A stretch of DNA of 64,000 bases from Tetmemena sp. SeJ-2015. Taxonomy: Eukaryota; Ciliophora; Spirotrichea; Sporadotrichida; Oxytrichidae. The notes under the pieces are model-generated. The model worked only from the letters and a program-made list of their open reading frames with translations. It had not been told where the DNA came from and searched no databases. Shown here piece after piece: positions 58,754 to 64,000 of this stretch (its first letter is position 1; every line of letters starts with the position of its first letter). The stretch spans positions 1-64,000 of the forward strand of contig JAJKFJ010020786.1 in NCBI GenBank assembly GCA_027382625.1. The letters are read 5' to 3'. Made by a program: the position numbers and the translations under genes.

Positions 58754-61442
58754 ATCAAAATATTCTTGATAAAAATGACTCCTTTTGATTTCTCAGATAA
58801 CTCGCTTATTTTAGTAGATCCATTTATGATATCATACCCCACGAGCGTCTCTCTGCCTTTCCTAATTTTATCATGGTTAATTCCAATTTCTTGAGAGAAA
58901 TTATTATCGCTGCTCAACTCATTACCTCTCTTAGCCTGTTCTAATAATTTTTGGGCCACTCTTTCGGATTCTTAGATGGAGATCTAATCTCTTGGCTGTG
59001 ACTTGTCATCCTTCCTATCTAGTAATTTGACAAGCTTAGCTTTATGATTCATTTCTAGATCTCTTATTCTCTCCCTCTAATTTATCTAAGCTATCATCTG
59101 TTGTTTGAGTTACCTAACTCGCTTATTTGCATGAGATAAGTTTTCTAGGTTTTAAATTCTGTGATCCACTATGTTTGAGGAATTATTCATTTATTTTCTA
59201 TCTAAAGAGACAGCAGACAAGTTATTCTTTAAATAAATCAATCTTTGAAATCCCAATCTTTAAAGATTAGGAAAAATCTGCTGCTTTACTGTAGTCTTTG
59301 AACTCTTAAGTGATAGGATCGAAGCTCTGTGTCCCGGAATAATCTTATCGCAGAGTTAGATTCACGAGAGTATTATTTTATTTATTTCCAAATATAATGC
59401 ATTTAAAGTTTGATTAATGGATTATTAGAGAAAGGGGATTATTTTTAAAGCTATGATTTATTAAATCTAGGGTTTGATGAATAAAAGTTTTGTTCATCCT
59501 CTTATGAATTTTATTTATAAGAAAGATTTTGCTTTATTTTCAATCCATTTCCGAGTCTTAAGTTAGGAATTGCCATACAAATTATTTATTAAATTTAATG
59601 CCATGCTACGGTTTGCATATTCTTGGTCTTAAGCAAGAAATTGGTATTAATCAACTTGATCTCTCGCCAAGTTGGAAGAAGATGCATTGAGTTAAGCTCC
59701 ATTTATTATTTGAAGATGAATTTAGCAGCAATTACTCTTTCTTAAATCTCGCATGGTGAGAGGGGCGGGAGTTCACATCTTACAACTTAGTGGTGGTATC
59801 CTTATCTGAGATAATTAAAGGCGCTGATTCTCTTAGGTTATAAGACTTTAAACCAACTTGAGGATTTTGAGAAGAATGGGAGTTGAATTAAGTCAAAGGA
59901 TGATGAAGAGGAGGTTTCATTATGATGATGATTAATTCAATATTTTATTTATCTGCTGCTGTTGTAAATTTCTAATGATAATTCCTAACTTAAACAATAT
60001 TTACCAGAAAATCATTATCATTTAAACATTTCTACATCTTTAGATCATTTTGAATGAATCAGAGTCATAAATTTATTTCATTCAAAATATATTATTGTGA
60101 GAGAAGTTTCTTCAAATTAAAAAATAATTTAAAATTAAAAAAATTTATTGCAAAATCTGGGAGATTTTTTAAAATTAAGTTTATCCCATCTAACTTCTAC
60201 TTTGTTAAATTATATCTCTTTCATTGTTAGGATTAGAATATTTAGGTATATTATTGAAAATTTTAGCTTCTTGGGCGCCAAAGATATTTTAAAGGGTCTT
60301 TTTAGTGGTCGGGAATTACTTTATTGTTTAAATTTTCCAAAGGTCACAAAAAATCTCTGGTGGCTTAGAAAATTTTGAAACAAAAAATTAAATAAAATTG
60401 TGTTGGTCTTGTTGGAGGATGGCTAATCAGATACTCACTTTGATAGTTTCGAGTTTCAGAATTATTGTTCTTTTGAGATCTTGAAAATAATCCATCTCTA
60501 GAAGCTTCTTATCTCCTTGAAGCAGTAGGCCTGTTTTCAAAAGTAGGAGCAGGTCCTGTAAAATTCATGTCCTTTTACTTGGATTTCAAAGATATTTAAG
60601 GATGATTTAAAATTTGATTCATATATTCAATTTCATGAATTCTTTGAGTGTTTTGATCTGTATATGAACCTAGATTTGAAAGTCCTCCTATTTTGAGTCT
60701 TATCTTTTAATCTGAGTAGGCCACTTAAGGCAAGTCAAGTTATTCTTTTCTGTTTTATTTCTGTGAGCTCTATAGATTCTATCTTGAAAGGGAATTGCTA
60801 TTTAATGAAATATTCTGAGTCAAATTTTCATCACGAGCTAACTACTAATGAGAACTCGTTTGTTATTCCTGATTTAGGTTTGAATAGTTTTGTATGTTGC
60901 TCCACATATCTCTAGTTTATGCCTCTTACTATCGATTTGTAAGCTGCTTATCATTCCAACTCAAAATATCAAACTTATTTCTCTCCATCTACTGATACTT
61001 TTTAATTCCTTTTTTCACTATAAAACAAGTTATTTAGAACTCTAAGCCTTTTTACTCTTTAATTATTCAAAAAATATTCTGTAGTAGTTTAACTTACTTT
61101 TAGCTTACTACTAGTGATCCATTTTAAGAAGCTAGAGTTGGTGCACTTTATTTTCAAAAGCCTAGGGAGCTTGGTGTCTGCCTAACTTTATATTCAGTTC
61201 TAGTTGCTACTTATATTGAGCATCATAAATATCTCTAACGTTCATTTTTTCTGGAAGCGTTCCGGAGATAGGTTGCCCAAATTATTATACGCTTTGTAAA
61301 GAAGGCACTGCTCCTGATTAAACTAAATCTTCAGCTTATCTTTTTCTTCTAAGGTACTCCAGAGTCCATGTTTTGTCAACTATTCATAAATAAATTTAAA
61401 CTGGACCAGCTGTGCGTTCTTCACCCATTGCAATATATTCAT
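58754..61442 (-). CDS. Gln-rich coiled-coil hypothetical protein
   Basis: A minus gene starts MNILQWVKNAQLVQFKFIYE at 61442. It contains SGTLPEKMNVRDIYDAQYKQ, NIKLGRHQAPQAFENKVHQL, then low-complexity sequence. A coiled-coil end follows: ANKRVRQLKQQMIAQINQRE, LEMNHKAKLVKLLDRKDDKS, RVAQKLLEQAKRGNELSSDN. Its 3' border is unclear because the open frame continues antisense into the channel segment; the true stop is probably near 58760-58900 after IES removal. No family was recognised, and the unity of the gene is uncertain. Confidence 0.45.
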
Positions 61443-62098
61443 TAGGGCCGGTTTATTAAAACTCTTAAAGCTAAAATTCAATCATTAATTACAATAAGCA
61501 TTACATTTGGAAAATTAGGTCGACTATTTTACTTTAAATAATGATAATTTTTTTATTATCTATTGCTTAATGAACCCTGCTTTCTCAATGTGTGTTCATT
61601 AGATGTCTTATTAGAGGGACTCATTCTTATTTTATAGCTTTCTCTTATGGGAGATTATGCTAGATCTGATTATGATCCAGATTCAATCTAGTGAGCTAAA
61701 TTCTTTTTTTAATTGCTCATCAAAACTGGTTTAAGCTTTGATCTTCTTGTTATCAGCTTCTCAGATAACTCAATGAATTTAATTCAAATACTTGATTGAG
61801 TGATTATGAATAAAAGATAACTTTTTAATTTAAAAATACTTCCTTAAAAATTTCTACTCTTTATGGCTATGACTTTAATAAAAAATTCCCAGCTTTTAGA
61901 TAAAAAAAAAACTCCACTGCTCAAGCCTAACTTAATTAAAAAAGTTCCACTTATTTTTAAGATTTTTCCTTTTTGTTAAAGGGTCAAACGCTGGAATTTG
62001 GAATTTAAAATTGTTCAAATAATGATTAATTCGTTATCTTTGAGAGAAAGAATCTTTAATACCAATAAACTACAATCTGTATTACTTAAGTCCTTTCT
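61443..62098. other. Intergenic region
   Basis: About 650 bp of AT-rich DNA lies upstream of one minus gene and downstream of another. No supported gene; a + strand frame starting at 61998 is mostly antisense to the acyltransferase tail. Confidence 0.4.
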
Positions 62099-64000
62099 TC
62101 ACATCTTTGCCATAAAAGGGAAATCAGTTAGGACAGATCTCCTGATGCCGAAAGGAAGCTTGTCTTTGTCCTTCTTGCTTCCTGACTTAGGGTTAGCAGG
62201 TCCTTCAGAAAGATATAGAATAAAAATTGCAACAGTCTTAGGATCTTGCTGCCCGTTTTATGAGATTTGAGCAATTTGGTGTTTATTTAGAACTTCATTG
62301 ATGTTGCTAACCGATCTATAGCTTGAGATTTTGTCAACTAAGTCTTGCAACTTCTTTTCGTTTCTCTTGTATTCTTATAAAATAAAAAATCCAGTTATTC
62401 TTTAGAAAGCTGAAGGAAGACGCTTGCTCTTTGGAGAATCTTCATATCTAGCAGAGCCTAGACTGCGTTCTTGAAGCTTTCTTAGTTGCATGATTCAAAG
62501 AAGGGGATGGTGCCCTATTCAAAGAGGGACTCTCCGAACCATTGAATGCGCTTAGGAATAGCAGATGACTCCACTTACTTATTCTTTACCATGGAGAGGG
62601 TGAACAAAGCTGTTATGTAATAAGAGTCCACCATCTACCAAACCAAGGAAGCAGCAAAGATAATAAGAGTTTCGTGAGATGCCTTGAGAAATATAAACAT
62701 TTACTATGATGAGAGCAAGATTTTGATTGTTAGGACCACATTTAGCAAGTATTCTTCTATCAACCATGTAATTTACTACTTTCTCGAAGATCTGTGGGTT
62801 CTTTTCTGTAATTCTCTATTCAATAACTTCCTCTCTCTTCAGAAGATCTGCTATTTTTAATTTTCACAATGTTATAAAATTAACTATAATGCTAAGAATA
62901 CTGTCTTTTGGAAGACTTCTTGATAGCTAACTCCGACATTTGCGTTCCAGATTTAGTCTCCTGAGAAGCAAGATATCATAGTCGCCAAGATACATCCTTC
63001 GTTGAAGTAAACATAGTTCAGGGGGTTTCTATAGTAACCAAGCATGAGAATGTTCTTGTAATCGCTCTTAGGTATGATTCTTGGCTCATAAATATCTCTC
63101 TTTTTATTCAAGTAGTCATGCAAATAGTTAAGAAAATTAAAGGTCAATAATGTAAAGAAATTATACAAATGGAAGAGACCGATGTTAAGAGTATTGGTAC
63201 TAGGAAGTTATTTTTAAATAAGTTTATTGATTCATAGAATTATATTTTAAGTCCCTCAGTAGAGAGCATTACTCCTCTTTAAGTGAGATCGAGACCAAGC
63301 CATTTAACTCTCTTCTCTAAATCCTCATCGTTTATACCCTTTCTGTGAAGAAGTAAAATCGAAGAAACCAAGGTTGTTGGCATCATGCGAACATGTCTTT
63401 GCATATCATAGATAATCGTCAAGCCCAGGTCGTTAGTGATTGATATCTTATCTTTTTCGTTAGTGAAAGGGTCTAGTTTTGGGTTAGCAATAGTCTTCTA
63501 AGCAGAATACTCTGAAAAGTTTATGGGATCGCAAAAATCGAGGTAGATGGTTCCAAGATTCATGCTGAAAATTTGAACAGCCTTTATTATGCGACCTAAG
63601 CTCTCTTTCACCTTTTCCTCTCCTGTAAGCTCAAAGGGGAAAGTTTCTCCCTCGAGAGTACGAGTGTAATTGATAGTCACAGGGATGAAAGTTAGTTCCT
63701 CAACTCTCTTCTTGTAAAAAGCTTGGGTTAGAATTGAAATGAACCCATACTTAGGAGTGAGTATTTATTGGTCCTTGATCTTGTTCCCTCAATGAAAAAC
63801 TCCATGTTTAGATTATCGCTAGCTAAAAGAGTTACATACTCCTTGAAAATCACTTTGTACAAGTCATCTCCCTTAAAAGTTCTGCGCATGAAGAAAGCTC
63901 CAGAGCTTCTAAGTAGTTAGGCCACAAACATGATATCATTTAAGTTAACATCTTACAAAAAAATGATATTGAGGAAATCTTCTCCGGCACAAATGTGAGG
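62099..64000 (-). CDS. Dihydroxyacetone-phosphate acyltransferase (GNPAT-like), 3' part, runs off right edge
   Basis: Reading in from the right edge on the minus strand, the frame shows [52 protein letters not shown] and [16 protein letters not shown] (the GAFFxRR, FxEGTRSR and P-S-Y-R blocks of glycerolipid acyltransferases). Then come [20 protein letters not shown] and [13 protein letters not shown]. Such enzymes start ether-lipid synthesis in peroxisomes. The C-terminus is TDFPFMAKM before TGA 62099-62101. AKM fits a type 1 peroxisomal targeting signal, as in animal homologues ending AKL. A 33-bp IES (63930-63962) and others are present. The catalytic HxxxxD block lies beyond 64000. Confidence 0.85.
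63930..63962 (-). other. IES, 33 bp, pointer ATATCAT
   Basis: ATGATAT (plus strand) lies at 63930-63936 and 63963-63969. Removal joins GEDFLNI to [14 protein letters not shown]. Confidence 0.85.

Noticed and set aside
58754..58894. Continuation of the channel + strand frame as an S3 helix
   Set aside because: The pointer CTAATTGAGTAC ends at 58753 and the true S3 is supplied by 26699-26786. The + frame beyond is antisense to a plausible minus-strand coiled-coil end.
61998..62270. A 90-codon + strand frame (MEFKIVQIMINSL...)
   Set aside because: It is largely antisense to the conserved C-terminal part of the acyltransferase and has no recognisable feature.
1..64000. tRNA, rRNA, CRISPR, telomere repeats (C4A4) or transposase genes
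   Set aside because: None was recognised by eye on either strand. Absence is not proven without a search.

Overview
This window reads as germline (micronuclear) DNA of a hypotrich/spirotrich ciliate, of the Oxytricha/Stylonychia type. Three lines of evidence support this. First, conserved proteins read through only if TAA and TAG encode glutamine and TGA is the sole stop. Second, the DNA is AT-rich, with short GT-AG introns of about 30-100 bp. Third, conserved reading frames are cut by short AT-rich inserts that lack GT-AG ends and are flanked by perfect 2-14 bp direct repeats. Removing one repeat plus the insert restores the protein exactly. These are internal eliminated sequences (IESs) with 'pointer' repeats, so most genes look broken in a plain six-frame view. 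No telomere repeats, rRNA or tRNA genes, CRISPR arrays or bacterial genes were recognised. Species assignment is inference.

Layout. 0.1-3.1 kb: a doubtful fragment, a PDZ-domain gene and a MORN-repeat gene (+). 3.3-6.7 kb: two divergent AGC-family kinase genes. 6.9-9.7 kb: a Gln-rich hypothetical (+). 9.8-12.8 kb: a pseudokinase-kelch fusion (-). 13.5-21.9 kb: three tandem + strand coiled-coil or Asn/Gln-rich genes. 22.0-24.7 kb: a hypothetical (-). 25.0-29.3 kb: a scrambled BK-type potassium channel gene. 29.6-30.8 kb: the 5' half of a fatty acyl-CoA reductase. 31.4-37.2 kb: a hypothetical gene split by about 1.6 kb that holds an 804-bp inverted-repeat transposon. 37.3-39.0 kb: a GSK3-like kinase. 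39.3-46.7 kb: a large Cys-rich multi-pass membrane protein. 46.9-50.2 and 50.9-55.2 kb: two hypotheticals (-) that share a homologous IES. 55.6-57.1 kb: a predicted lipidated protein (-). 57.4-58.1 kb: a TMEM230-like protein (-). 58.45-58.75 kb: a lone + strand segment encoding channel helices S1-S2. 58.8-61.4 kb: a hypothetical (-). 62.1-64.0 kb: the 3' half of a peroxisomal dihydroxyacetone-phosphate acyltransferase (-), which runs off the right edge.

The main discovery is the potassium channel. Its MAC-destined segments (MDSs) sit in two interleaved clusters (25029-26017 and 26687-29341) in classic odd-even scrambled order. Eight pointer pairs of 8-12 bp dictate the order. The segment before them lies about 32 kb away at 58454-58753 and is linked by a ninth 12-bp pointer, so one protein is assembled from DNA that is interleaved locally and also spread across unrelated genes. 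Other notable items are a homologous pair of IESs at two unrelated loci, a transposon with an 8-bp target-site duplication, very small IESs (7-22 bp), a GYY potassium filter, and a possible split of a reductase-acyltransferase (ether lipid) gene.

Genes often lie in convergent pairs with only 48-180 bp between stop codons. Exon and IES boundaries inside the Q/N-rich hypotheticals are only partly resolved, so their extents are approximate.
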